Source: JADZAI01 sp046348585 (lineage in GTDB: Bacteria; Pseudomonadota; Alphaproteobacteria; Micropepsales; Micropepsaceae). Taken from it: a stretch of 64,000 nucleotides of DNA. Under the pieces are notes generated by a model. That model had not been told where the DNA came from, ran no database searches, and worked only from the letters and a program-made list of their open reading frames with translations. Location of the stretch: the NCBI GenBank assembly GCA_046348585.1, contig JAXMDZ010000006.1, forward strand, positions 51,392-115,391, given 5' to 3'. The position numbers were made by a program, and so were the translations under genes. Position 1 is the stretch's first letter; each line of letters begins with the position of its first letter. Positions 24,651 through 33,093 of the stretch are shown piece after piece.

Positions 24651-25981
24651 AGGAACGCCAGCACGGAATCGTTGTCGGAAGCGTCGCGGCCGAAACCGTC
24701 ATAGTTCGAGGACGCGCCGTTGAAGGTGAAGTCGTGCGTCAGCCTGAGGCCGAGCTTCAGATTGGCGTAGGGCGCGCCCCAGTCGCCTTCCTTGCCGAAC
24801 GGCGTCCAGTCGCCTTCCAGGCTGACGCTGGTCGTGTCCGGACGGCCGGTGCGGCTGCCGCCCACCGGATCGGGCGCGAACAGGAAGGCGTCCGTGCCGC
24901 CCCAGGTCGCGTTCAGCCCCAGCGTCGCCTCGTAGGTCTGGTCGTAGACGTAGCTCGCGTCGAGGTGGAAGGACTGCAATTCGTTGCTGGCCCGTTCGGC
25001 CGCGCCGATGTCGTAGCTGCCGTGGAGATTGCGCCATTCGTAGATATAGGCGCCCTGCACGTTGACGATGTGCTTGCGGCTGCCGAGCCACTGATAGCCG
25101 CCGTCGATGACGAGATCGGTGTAGTCGTCGGCCGGCAGCGACGAGTCGCGCTCCGGGAACAGCGAGGCGGTCAGCAGGGCGAGGCCGCCATGGGCGTTCT
25201 GCTTGCCCCAGTCCTTCTGCACGCCGAAGCGGGCGTAGAAGGCCGCGCCGTCCAGCTTGGCCGCCTCGTCGGGCGCGATGCCGGTCGAATCCAGATAGCC
25301 GTCCGAGGGCGAGGCGTAGGCTCCGGCCTCCAGATAGAACATGTTGTCGTACATGACGAAGGCGGTCGCGCCGACGACCTGTTCCTCAAGCCCGCCCTCG
25401 ATCAGCGGCGCGGCCGCCGATTCGATCGCGAACGCCGAATCGTTGAACGGGTAGCGCCATGGCCCGAACGTGTTCCAGGGGTCCTGGACGCCCGGATTGT
25501 TGTTCAGGCTGGCCCCGAACACCGCTTCCGCGCCGTCGATCTCGGTGTCGAACGCGACCCGCAGATCGACATTGTCGAGGCCCCAGACATGGCCCGGCCC
25601 GTCATAGGTCAGCTGGGCGAAGGCGCCGACCGGACCGGCGAGCTTGCCGGCGAGGAAGATGCCGAGCTCGTCCATCTTGAAGTTGCCGTTCTCGCGGCCG
25701 TCCGAGGCCGGATTGTCGGCGCGCGTGCTCAGATACGAAACCACCGCCATCGCCGACACCGGCGGCGTCCAGTCGCCCGTCGACTCGGCATAGGCGTGCA
25801 GCTTGAACGCCGTGCCGTGCGGCGTCAGCTGCGGCCCGAAGGCGCTGACATGGCAGGCCGAACAATCGTCGCCGGTCTGGCGCGCATAGCTCGGCAGGGC
25901 GAGCGCCTGCGGCGAGAGGAAAAACAGGCAAGCGGCTCCCGTCGCCGGCCAGACGGCCAGCGTGCGCAGACGACGATCCAT
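24635..25981 (-). CDS. Cyc2-like outer-membrane porin-cytochrome fusion
   Basis: A 448-residue protein with a signal peptide (to about residue 28), one heme c site CSACH (40-44), and then about 390 residues of Tyr/Trp/Gly-rich alternating segments ending in FLWTAL, consistent with an outer-membrane beta-barrel. The N-terminal block PSYARQTGDDCSACH followed by LTPHGTAFKLHAYA closely resembles the signature of Cyc2, the monoheme porin-cytochrome of Fe(II) oxidisers. It is first in an operon with a periplasmic cytochrome c and a b561. The role (iron oxidation, other surface electron transfer, or a non-redox porin) is inferred. ATG 25981 has GAGG about 11 bases upstream. Confidence 0.75.
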   Translation of the reverse strand: MDRRLRTLAVWPATGAACLFFLSPQALALPSYARQTGDDCSACHVSAFGPQLTPHGTAFKLHAYAESTGDWTPPVSAMAVVSYLSTRADNPASDGRENGNFKMDELGIFLAGKLAGPVGAFAQLTYDGPGHVWGLDNVDLRVAFDTEIDGAEAVFGASLNNNPGVQDPWNTFGPWRYPFNDSAFAIESAAAPLIEGGLEEQVVGATAFVMYDNMFYLEAGAYASPSDGYLDSTGIAPDEAAKLDGAAFYARFGVQKDWGKQNAHGGLALLTASLFPERDSSLPADDYTDLVIDGGYQWLGSRKHIVNVQGAYIYEWRNLHGSYDIGAAERASNELQSFHLDASYVYDQTYEATLGLNATWGGTDAFLFAPDPVGGSRTGRPDTTSVSLEGDWTPFGKEGDWGAPYANLKLGLRLTHDFTFNGASSNYDGFGRDASDNDSVLAFLWTAL

Positions 25982-26109
25982 GGCGAGCGCCTCGTGATGT
26001 TCAGACGGGTTGCCGGCGTGCCGCTTCCGCCTCGAAGCGCCGCGTCGCAACGCGCCCAGTAAGCCACGGCGCGGCCATCGGCCTAGTTAAACTTTCGACA
26101 TGCAGACGC

Positions 26110-26133
26110 TTCCGCCGCGTCAGCGCGGCGGAA
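26110..26133 (-). terminator. Strong hairpin between DUF1993 and cytochrome operon
   Basis: TTCCGCCGCG (26110-26119) and CGCGGCGGAA (26124-26133) form a perfect 10-base stem with a TCAG loop. It lies just after the DUF1993 stop and before the Cyc2-like start. No T-run follows on the minus strand, so it may be a weak or factor-dependent terminator, or an mRNA-stabilising structure. Confidence 0.45.
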
Positions 26134-26154
26134 AGGACGTGTACGGACGAAGCC

Positions 26155-26667
26155 TCAGGCGCGCCCGCCCGTCAGGTAGTCCATCTTGCCGATCTCGACG
26201 CCGTTGTGGCGCAGGATGTTGTAGGCGGTGACGAGGTGGAAGAAGGCGTTGGGCAGCGCGAAGCCCTGAAGATAGTCGAGGCCGGTGAAGACGTGTTCGC
26301 TCGCGCCGGTCTTCAGTTTCACCTCGCGCTCCGCCGCGCCGGCGAAGGCCGCCTCGTCGAGGCCCTTGAGAAAATCGATCGTCTTGTCGAGCCGGGCCTG
26401 GAGTTCGGCGAAGCTCGTCTCGGTGTCGGGGAACGAGGGCACGGCGACGGCGGCGAGCCGCGCGCCCGCGCCCTTGGCGGAGTCCGAGACCATCTGCACC
26501 TGGCGGGTCAGCGGCAGCATGTCGAGCGCCAGCCGCGCGCCCAGCAGCGTCGCCGGATCGACGCCGCGCGCCGTGCAATGGGCCTCGCCCTTGGCGAGCA
26601 GGTGCTTGAGCGTGGCGAGCGCGCGCACGAACGGCGGCACGGCGGCCTGATACATCGACAGCGACAT
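26155..26667 (-). CDS. DUF1993 family protein
   Basis: A 170-residue protein of the DUF1993 family, a four-helix DinB-like fold. It begins MSLSMYQAAVPPFVRALATL and contains FPNTE-like SFPDTETSFAELQARL, LPNAFFHLVTAYNILRHNGV and a final GKMDYLTG, all typical of the family. His residues in the HLVTAYNILRHNG helix could bind metal, but no activity is established for the family. It precedes the Cyc2-like operon in the same direction, separated by a strong hairpin. Confidence 0.85.
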   Translation of the reverse strand: MSLSMYQAAVPPFVRALATLKHLLAKGEAHCTARGVDPATLLGARLALDMLPLTRQVQMVSDSAKGAGARLAAVAVPSFPDTETSFAELQARLDKTIDFLKGLDEAAFAGAAEREVKLKTGASEHVFTGLDYLQGFALPNAFFHLVTAYNILRHNGVEIGKMDYLTGGRA

Positions 26668-26868
26668 GGTGGAGCCTCCCCGGGGATTGTGTGCGTGTGA
26701 GGTGGGGTGGCGCGGCGCGCACGCAAGCCCCTGCGGCGGACGATCACATCCCCGCAAGGCGTGACGGCCGCTGCCGGGCGGCCGGATCGGCGGCGGCGCT
26801 GTGACCCGGCGCACAGAACGGGCGGCGCGGGGCGCGTATCTCCGCGGCCGCAACACGGAGCCAACGCC

Positions 26869-27042
26869 ATGTTTTCCCGGATCGCCGCCGCCAACGAGCG
26901 TTTGCAAGAGAGCTTCGACGGTCTCGCCTATCTGCCGCTCGCCTTCGCGGCGGTGCTCGGCTTCTTCGTGCTCGCCACGGCGCTGCTCGAAGACCCGGCG
27001 GGCTCGCTCGCCCTCTCGCACGTCTCGCGCTTTGCCGGCTAA
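26869..27042 (+). CDS. Small single-span membrane protein (57 residues)
   Basis: A short open frame, ATG 26869 to TAA 27042, preceded by CGGAG. It encodes an amphipathic N-terminus (MFSRIAAANERLQESFD), one hydrophobic span (LAYLPLAFAAVLGFFVLATALL) split by no charges, and a short polar tail. This composition is not expected of a random antisense frame. The stop overlaps the convergent recR stop (CTAA, 27039-27042). There is no family match that I recognise and the function is unknown. Confidence 0.5.
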   Translation: MFSRIAAANERLQESFDGLAYLPLAFAAVLGFFVLATALLEDPAGSLALSHVSRFAG

Positions 27043-27641
27043 AGCGGCCGCCGCGACTTGAAGGCGGCGGCGAGCGTGCCCTCGTCGAGATAGCCGAGTT
27101 CGCCGCCGACCGGCACGCCGTGGCCGAGCCGGGTGACGTGAACCGCGCCGCCCAGCCGCTCGGTCAGATAATGCGCCGTCGCCTGGCCCTCCACGGTCGC
27201 CGACAGCGCCAGCACCACCTCGACGCCAGGCCGTTCGCGCACCCGCTCCAGCAGCGTGGCGATGTTGAGCGCATCCGGCCCGCGCCCGTCCAGCGCCGAC
27301 AGCGTGCCGCCCAGCACGTGATAGCGGCCGCGAAAGACCCCGGCCCGCTCCAGCGCCCAGACGTCGCCGACATCCTCCACGACGCAGAGCAGCGTATCGT
27401 CGCGCCTCGGATCGGCGCACAGGCCGCACGGATCGGTCGTGTCGATATGGCCGCACACCGAGCACACCTTGATCGCCGCCGCCGCCTCGCGCAGCGCCGC
27501 GCTCAACGGATCGAGCAGCGTCTCGCGTCTCTTGATCAGCGCCAGCGCGGCGCGCCGCGCCGAGCGCGGCCCAAGCCCCGGCAGCTTGCCCAGCGCCTGC
27601 ACCAGCCGCTCGATCTCGGGGCCCGACAGCGCGGCCTTCAT
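27039..27641 (-). CDS. recR: Recombination mediator RecR
   Basis: A 200-residue protein of the RecFOR pathway that loads RecA at gaps. The helix-hairpin-helix region is LPGLGPRSARRAAL, the zinc site is CSVCGHIDTTDPCGLC, and the Toprim domain follows (VVEDVGDVWALE). The order dnaX-ybaB-recR is conserved in bacteria, and all three lie here on the same strand with tiny gaps. Confidence 0.97.
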   Translation of the reverse strand: MKAALSGPEIERLVQALGKLPGLGPRSARRAALALIKRRETLLDPLSAALREAAAAIKVCSVCGHIDTTDPCGLCADPRRDDTLLCVVEDVGDVWALERAGVFRGRYHVLGGTLSALDGRGPDALNIATLLERVRERPGVEVVLALSATVEGQATAHYLTERLGGAVHVTRLGHGVPVGGELGYLDEGTLAAAFKSRRPL

Positions 27642-27648
27642 CGCCGGA

Positions 27649-27972
27649 TCAGAACGGCATCTTGAAGCCCGGCGGCAGCGCCAGACCCGCCGTCATCTTC
27701 TGCATCTCGGCGCCCATCAGCTGGTCGAGACGCGCCTTGGCGGCGGCGTGGGCGGCCTTGATGAGATCCTCCAGGATCTCGCCCTCGTCCGCTTTCAGCA
27801 GCGACTTGTCGATAACCAGCCGCTTCAGCGCCCCCTTGTTGGCGAGCGTGACGACGACGAGCCCGCCGCCGGCGACCCCATCGGCCTCCAGCGATTCCAC
27901 CCGCGCCTGCGCGTCGGCGAGCTTCTGCTGCATCGCCCCGGCCTGCTTCATCAGTTCATCGAGCTTGCTCAT
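27649..27972 (-). CDS. ybaB: YbaB/EbfC nucleoid-associated protein
   Basis: A 107-residue dimeric DNA-binding protein of the YbaB/EbfC family. It begins MSKLDELMKQAGAMQQKL and carries the GGGLVVVTLANKG core and LIKAAHAAAKARLDQLM helix of the family. ATG 27972 overlaps the dnaX stop by four bases, and recR follows seven bases downstream, suggesting a link to replication or repair. Confidence 0.95.
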   Translation of the reverse strand: MSKLDELMKQAGAMQQKLADAQARVESLEADGVAGGGLVVVTLANKGALKRLVIDKSLLKADEGEILEDLIKAAHAAAKARLDQLMGAEMQKMTAGLALPPGFKMPF

Positions 27973-29723
27973 TCCTCGTCCATCGTCTCGGGGTCGGCGG
28001 CGTCGGCCGCGCCCAGCGTTTCGGCCTCGATCACGTCGATGATCTTGGCGCCCGGAAAGGCCTCCAGCGCCGCCTTCACCAGCGGGTGCTGCGAGACCGC
28101 GTTCATGGTGGCGGCGCGGGCGCTGTCGCGCGCCTCGGCGATCGAGGGCGCGCCGCCGCTCTCGCGCATGTCGATCAGCCAGCTCCGGCCGGTCCAGCCT
28201 TTCAGCCGGTCCTGCAGGCCGGAGACGATCTCCTTGGGGTTCGCGCCCGGCGCGAAGGCGATCGCCATGCGGCCGTCGGCGAAGCTGACGAGGCGCACGA
28301 ATTTCTCGACCTTCGCCTTGAGGATGAGGTCGTCGTCCTCTTCCAGCCGGCGCAGCAGCGCCTCGAAGGTGGGGATGGCGGCGGCGGTCGGCTGTTCCTC
28401 CGTCTGGGCGCGGGCCTGGACCGGCGCGCCGCGTCCGTCGGCCGAGGCGCGCGCTCCGCCGCCGCTGGGGGCCGGGCCGCGCGGCGCCGCGCCGGAAGCG
28501 GGCGCGCCGCCGCCCTTGGAGGCCTCGGCGATCAGCCGGTCGAGCGGCGGCAGGTCGGCCGCGAAGCAGAGCCGGGCGATCGCCATCTCGGCCGCCTGGA
28601 TGGCCAGCGGCGCATCGCGCGTTTCGGAGAGCGAACGCAGCAGCAGCGTCCAGGCGCGGGTCAGCGTCTGCATCGACAGCCGCGTCGCCATGGCGAGGCC
28701 CTGATCGCGCTCGGCGGGCGAGGCCGCGACGTCCTTCGAGGCTTCCGGCGCGATCTTCAGCCGGGTCAGCCAATGCGTCAGCTCCAGCATGTCCTGGAGC
28801 ACGGCGATGGGATCGGCCCCGGAATCGTATTGGCTGCGCAGTTCGGCGAGCGCCCCGGCGGCGTCGCCCTTCATGGTCAGGTCGTAGAGGTCGAGCACCC
28901 GCGCCCGGTCGGCGAGGCCCAGCATGGCGCGGATCTGGGCGGCGTCCGGCGGCGCGCCGTCCTCGGCGAGGGCGAGCGCCTGATCGAGGATCGAGAGCGC
29001 GTCGCGCACCGAGCCTTCGGCGGCCCGCGCGACGATCGCCAGCGCATCGTCCGGCACCGCGAAGCCTTCCTCGGCGGCGATGGCCTTGAGATGCGCCACC
29101 AGACCCTCGGCCGGAATGCGGCGCAGGTCGAAACGCTGGCAGCGCGACAGGACCGTCACCGGCACCTTGCGGATCTCGGTGGTGGCGAAGATGAACTTCA
29201 CATGCGGCGGCGGCTCCTCCAGCGTCTTCAACAGCCCGTTGAAGGCGTTCTTGGAGAGCATGTGCACTTCGTCGATGATGTAGACCTTGTAGCGCGCCTC
29301 GGCCGGCAGATAGCGCGTGCCCTCGATGATCTCGCGGATGTCGTCGATGCCGGTGCGGCTGGCGGCGTCCATCTCGAAGACGTCGGGATGGCGCGATTCG
29401 GCGATGGCGACGCACGGCCCGCACTGGCCGCAGGGCTGGATCGTCGGTTCGGTGCGCCGGCCGTCCGCGCCGATGCAGTTGAGCGCCCTTGCGACGATGC
29501 GGGCGGTCGTCGTCTTGCCGACCCCGCGCACCCCGGTCAGCATGAAGGCGTGGGCGATGCGGCGGCTGGCGAAGGCGTTGCCCAGCGTGCGCACCATCGC
29601 GTCCTGACCGATCAGGCTGTCGAAGGTCTGCGGGCGGTATTTGCGGGCGAGGACGCGATAGGCGCCCCGGTCCTGCGTCTGCGGCGGGGCGTCGAGCCCG
29701 AGGAGCGACGGTTCGTCCGTCAT
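27969..29723 (-). CDS. dnaX: DNA polymerase III subunits gamma/tau
   Basis: The 584-residue AAA+ clamp-loader ATPase. Walker A is GVRGVGKTT (64-72), the zinc Cys cluster follows (CIGADGRR to CGQCGPC), Walker B lies in IIDEVHMLS, and sensor 1 is FATTEIRK. The C-terminal tau part is Ala/Gly/Pro-rich, then folds near residues 440-560 to contact the polymerase. I do not see a clear slippery frameshift site, so a separate gamma form is not predicted with confidence. It is first in dnaX-ybaB-recR. Confidence 0.96.
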   Translation of the reverse strand: MTDEPSLLGLDAPPQTQDRGAYRVLARKYRPQTFDSLIGQDAMVRTLGNAFASRRIAHAFMLTGVRGVGKTTTARIVARALNCIGADGRRTEPTIQPCGQCGPCVAIAESRHPDVFEMDAASRTGIDDIREIIEGTRYLPAEARYKVYIIDEVHMLSKNAFNGLLKTLEEPPPHVKFIFATTEIRKVPVTVLSRCQRFDLRRIPAEGLVAHLKAIAAEEGFAVPDDALAIVARAAEGSVRDALSILDQALALAEDGAPPDAAQIRAMLGLADRARVLDLYDLTMKGDAAGALAELRSQYDSGADPIAVLQDMLELTHWLTRLKIAPEASKDVAASPAERDQGLAMATRLSMQTLTRAWTLLLRSLSETRDAPLAIQAAEMAIARLCFAADLPPLDRLIAEASKGGGAPASGAAPRGPAPSGGGARASADGRGAPVQARAQTEEQPTAAAIPTFEALLRRLEEDDDLILKAKVEKFVRLVSFADGRMAIAFAPGANPKEIVSGLQDRLKGWTGRSWLIDMRESGGAPSIAEARDSARAATMNAVSQHPLVKAALEAFPGAKIIDVIEAETLGAADAADPETMDEE

Positions 29724-29763
29724 GCGCCGCGTCGCGCCTCTGTCGCAGGAGGAGATGGAAACG

Positions 29764-29861
29764 GGTGGGAGGCTGACATCGACCCGAGAAGAACTCGTTA
29801 CGGCTGCTTCCTTCCGGACCTGACCGGGTTGGCGAGGATCACGTCCGCGCCAACCTCCCGA
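29764..29861 (-). ncRNA. ffs: Signal recognition particle RNA (4.5S type)
   Basis: On the minus strand the tip of the hairpin reads GGTCAGGTCCGGAAGGAAGC (positions about 29825-29806), the conserved SRP RNA domain IV with both symmetric loops. The 5' GGGAGG (29859-29854) pairs with the 3' CCTCCC (29772-29767), closing a hairpin of about 98 nucleotides. The end positions are estimates from this pairing. It sits directly upstream of dnaX, a frequent alphaproteobacterial location. It works with Ffh to target membrane proteins. Confidence 0.93.
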
Positions 29862-29941
29862 GCGCAGTATATCAGAAGCGCGGGGGCATTCCGCAAGCCT
29901 CGAACGCGCGGCTTGCGCGCCGGGCGCACCTCGTGTGAATC

Positions 29942-30883
29942 ATGCCGCCCATGCCGTTCACCTTCGACAGCCCCAACACTTTCGCCAACAATCCGCTCGA
30001 CCGCGCCAGCCACAAGCGCGCCGACGCGGGCTGGATCGCGCTGACCTTCAAGGCGCCCTCGACCCTCGTCGTCCCGTTCTGGAAGCTGAGGCCCTTCGCC
30101 CTCAGGGGGGCGGACGGGCGGGCCGAGGCGGGTTTCCTGCGCCCCGGCCTCTGCGAGAGCCTGATGGAGCCGGGCGCGCCGCTGATCTTTCTCGGCGAGG
30201 ACAAGGGTGGGGCCTATTTCGCGGTCGACATCTCGGCCGCCCGCGACCCCGAAAACGAAGGCCCGCTGGCCGGCCTCGGCACGTTTCCCGACCTGCGCGG
30301 CCTCGCCATGACGCTGCCCGGCGGCGATGCGGCGATCCTCGCCCAGGCCAAGTCGATGATCGACTGGCACCAGCGCCACCGCTTCTGTGCCGCCTGCGGC
30401 GCCCAGACGGCGCTCAGCGAGGGCGGTTACAAGCGCGAATGCGGGGTCTGCAAGGCCGAGCATTTCCCGCGCGTCGATCCGGTGGCGATCATGCTGGCGA
30501 CCTGGCAGGACAAGTGCCTGCTGGGGCGCGGCCGGGCCTTCCCGAAGGGGATGTTCTCGGCGCTCGCCGGCTTCATCGAGCCGGGCGAGACGATCGAGGA
30601 GGCGGTCGCCCGCGAACTGTTCGAGGAGGCGGGGGTGCGCGTCTCCTCGGTGCGCTACCACTCGACCCAGCCCTGGCCGTGGCCCTCGCAGCTGATGATC
30701 GGCTGCTTCGCCGAGGCCGAGTCCGACGCCATCACGGTCGACGAGAACGAACTGGCCGAAGCGCGCTGGGTCGACAAGGCGACGGTGCGCGCCGCGCTGG
30801 CGGGTCAGGGGCCGGAAGGATTCTGGGTGCCGCCGAAGCTGGCGATCGCCCACCAGCTGATCCGCGCCTGGGCCGCGGACTGA
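29942..30883 (+). CDS. nudC: NAD+ diphosphatase / NADH pyrophosphatase (decaps NAD-RNA)
   Basis: A 313-residue Nudix enzyme. The zinc ribbon is CAACGAQ with CGVCKAEHFPR. The Nudix box is GFIEPGETIEEAVARELFEE, followed by the NudC-specific SQPWPWPSQLM-like segment (STQPWPWPSQLMIG). It hydrolyses NAD(H) and removes NAD caps from RNA. The N-terminal domain (1-130) is the less conserved NudC N-domain. ATG 29942 is the most upstream start; a second ATG four codons later is also possible. It is convergent with the lipoprotein cytochrome gene. Confidence 0.95.
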   Translation: MPPMPFTFDSPNTFANNPLDRASHKRADAGWIALTFKAPSTLVVPFWKLRPFALRGADGRAEAGFLRPGLCESLMEPGAPLIFLGEDKGGAYFAVDISAARDPENEGPLAGLGTFPDLRGLAMTLPGGDAAILAQAKSMIDWHQRHRFCAACGAQTALSEGGYKRECGVCKAEHFPRVDPVAIMLATWQDKCLLGRGRAFPKGMFSALAGFIEPGETIEEAVARELFEEAGVRVSSVRYHSTQPWPWPSQLMIGCFAEAESDAITVDENELAEARWVDKATVRAALAGQGPEGFWVPPKLAIAHQLIRAWAAD

Positions 30884-30893
30884 GCCGCGGCCG

Positions 30894-31226
30894 CTACTTC
30901 TTCAGCGAGACGATCAGCGCCACGACATCCGCCTTCTCGTCGTCGAGCAGGCGATAGGTCGACATCGGGAAATGGTCCTGCTCCAGGAAGGAGGCCAGAT
31001 AGGCCCGGTCGCGTCCCGGCCGCGCCGCGATCTGCTCGTAGGTCGGGGCGCGGTTCTTGTCGGTCTCGACGCCGCGCACGCTGTGGCAGGTCGCGCACCA
31101 TTCGCCGACCACCGCCTCGCCGCGCGCCGGATCGCCGCCGAACCGGCCGGGCGGCGTCGCGCAGGCCGCGAGGACGGCGAGGCCGAGACCGGCGAGGGCG
31201 GCGGCGACGGGACGGATAGGGCTCAT
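30894..31226 (-). CDS. Lipoprotein monoheme cytochrome c
   Basis: A 110-residue cytochrome c anchored by lipid: the signal sequence ends in VLAAC (lipobox, Cys 22), and the heme site is CATCH (44-48). A likely axial Met is M88 in DHFPMSTYRL. The sequence LDDEKADVVALIVSLKK forms the final helix of class I cytochromes. ATG 31226 gives the signal peptide; the longer frame upstream lacks one. It lies 77 bases after pheA on the same strand but is probably functionally separate. Partners are unknown. Confidence 0.85.
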   Translation of the reverse strand: MSPIRPVAAALAGLGLAVLAACATPPGRFGGDPARGEAVVGEWCATCHSVRGVETDKNRAPTYEQIAARPGRDRAYLASFLEQDHFPMSTYRLLDDEKADVVALIVSLKK

Positions 31227-31303
31227 GGCGGCGCTCTGCGGCGGGAGGGGCGAATCGGGGCGATCATCGGCCGCCGCGGCCCGCTCCACAACGGCGCGAT
31301 CCC

Positions 31304-32179
31304 TCATTCGGCCGCCGCCTGCGCCGCGACGCGCAGCGGATGGCCGGGATAGACGCCCAGCACCTGCACATGACTGGAGAAGAACTGAAGTTCCTCCAGC
31401 GCCAGGCGGACATGGCGCTCCTCCGGGTGGCCGTCGATCTCAAGATAGAACTGCGTCGCGGTGAAGGTGCCGCCCAGCTGGTAGCTTTCCAGTTTGGTCA
31501 TGTTGATGCCGTTGGTGGCGAAGCCGCCGAGCGCCTTGTAGAGCGCCGCCGGCACGTTCCGTACACGGAAGATGAGGCTGGTCACCGTCAGGCCGGACGC
31601 GCCCGGCGTCGCCGCCTCGGCCTCGCGCGCCATGATCAGGAAGCGCGTCATGTTGTGGGCCGCGTCCTCGACGTCGGCCTTGAGCACGTCGAGCCCGTAG
31701 AGTTCGCCCGCCAGCCGCGAGGCGACGGCGGCGACGCCGGGATCGCCGAGTTCGGCGACATGGCGGGCCGATCCGGCCGTGTCGTGCCATTCCTGCGCGT
31801 GCAGCTTCAGATCGCGGATCAGCTTGCGGCACTGGCCGAGCGCCGGTCCCTGGCTGACGATGGTGCGCACGCCGGAAAGCGGCGCGCCCTTCAGCCCCAG
31901 CAATTGCAGATTGATGCGCACGAAGTGCTCGCCGACGATGTGCAGGCCGGCCTCGGGCAGCAGATGATGGATGTCGGCGATGCGGCCGTGCAGCGAGTTC
32001 TCGATGGGAATGATCGCCAGATCGGTCTCGCCCGAGCGCACCGCATCGACCGCGTCCTCGAAGGTCTCCTTCGGCACCGCCTCGGCGTGGGGCAGCGCCT
32101 CGCGCGCCGCCTGGTTGCCGAACGCCCCCGGCTCTCCCTGGAAGGCGACGCGCCGGGCTTTGGCGATAAGGCTGCTCAT
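31304..32179 (-). CDS. pheA: Prephenate dehydratase
   Basis: A 291-residue monofunctional enzyme that converts prephenate to phenylpyruvate for phenylalanine synthesis. It starts VAFQGEPGAFGNQAA, has the IPIENSLHGRI catalytic-site segment and the NMTRFLIM motif with the catalytic Thr. The C-terminal ACT domain (about 195-280) has LESYQLGGTFTATQFYLEI, which binds Phe for feedback inhibition. The ATG overlaps the kdsB stop by four bases. The kdsB-pheA pairing is common in rhizobia. Confidence 0.96.
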   Translation of the reverse strand: MSSLIAKARRVAFQGEPGAFGNQAAREALPHAEAVPKETFEDAVDAVRSGETDLAIIPIENSLHGRIADIHHLLPEAGLHIVGEHFVRINLQLLGLKGAPLSGVRTIVSQGPALGQCRKLIRDLKLHAQEWHDTAGSARHVAELGDPGVAAVASRLAGELYGLDVLKADVEDAAHNMTRFLIMAREAEAATPGASGLTVTSLIFRVRNVPAALYKALGGFATNGINMTKLESYQLGGTFTATQFYLEIDGHPEERHVRLALEELQFFSSHVQVLGVYPGHPLRVAAQAAAE

Positions 32180-32928
32180 GATCGTGTCTCCGCGGCGCGG
32201 CCATAGGCGGCCCGCGCCTTTTCAAGATCTTCCGGCGTATCGACGCCCAGCGGCACGCCGCCGGCGCGGGCGACCGCGATGCTCATGCCGGCTTCCAGCG
32301 CCCGCAATTGTTCCAGCTTCTCGCGCTTCTCCAGCGGCGAGGGGGGCAGGGCGACGAAACGTTCCAGCGCCGCCCGCCGATAGGCGTAGATGCCGATATG
32401 GTGCAGCAATTCGCCCTCGCCCCAGGGGGCGCTCGCCCGCGTGAAATAGAGCGCCCGGCCGGTCCGCCCGCCGGCGTTCCAGGCGACCACCGCCTTCACG
32501 ACGTTCGGGTTGGCGCGGTCCTCGTCGGCGCAGGGCGCGGCCAGCGTCGCGATGTCCGCGCCGCTCGAGTCCAGCGCCGCCGCGACGTCGCGAATCGCCT
32601 GCGGCTCCAGCGTCGGCAGATCGCCCTGGAGATTGACCACGGCGTCGAACGCGCCCTCGGGGTCCAGACGGGCGAGCGCCTCGGCGATCCGGTCGGAGCC
32701 GGAGGGATGGTCCGGGTCGGTCAGCACCGCCTCGCCGCCCGCCGCCCTCACCGCCGCCGCGATCTCGTCCTCGGCGCAGGCGACCGCGACCCGCCGGAAT
32801 CCCGCTTCCAGCGCCTTTTCCAGCACCCGCACGATCATCGGCCGCCCGCCGATATCGGCCAGCGGCTTGCCCGGCAGGCGGGTCGAGGCCATGCGGGCCG
32901 GGATGAGAACGATCGGACGTAGCGTCAA
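32176..32928 (-). CDS. kdsB: 3-deoxy-manno-octulosonate cytidylyltransferase
   Basis: A 250-residue enzyme that activates KDO as CMP-KDO for lipopolysaccharide core synthesis. It begins LIPARMASTRLPGKPLADIGG, with the nucleotide-binding R-x-x-S-x-R-L-P-x-K motif, and has VNLQGDLPTLEP with the metal-binding Asp. It is the first gene of kdsB-pheA. Its promoter lies in the 165-base gap shared with the divergent cytochrome gene. Confidence 0.96.
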   Translation of the reverse strand: MTLRPIVLIPARMASTRLPGKPLADIGGRPMIVRVLEKALEAGFRRVAVACAEDEIAAAVRAAGGEAVLTDPDHPSGSDRIAEALARLDPEGAFDAVVNLQGDLPTLEPQAIRDVAAALDSSGADIATLAAPCADEDRANPNVVKAVVAWNAGGRTGRALYFTRASAPWGEGELLHHIGIYAYRRAALERFVALPPSPLEKREKLEQLRALEAGMSIAVARAGGVPLGVDTPEDLEKARAAYGRAAETRS

Positions 32929-33093
32929 GGCGCGAATCCCGCTTTAAGTCGATGCGCGGACTTTCAATTCCCGGCCGCTCACAAGGCCTTCCGCCCGCGC
33001 GGGCGACGGGTTATAGGATCGCCGCCGCGTCGGGGTCAAAGCGCGCTGGCGTCAGCAGCGTGGCCGCCGTCCACGCAAGGTGCGGAGAGGGGC

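Noticed and set aside
27969..29723. Programmed frameshift for a separate gamma subunit in dnaX
   Set aside because: I could not find a convincing slippery A-run with a following hairpin in the expected region.
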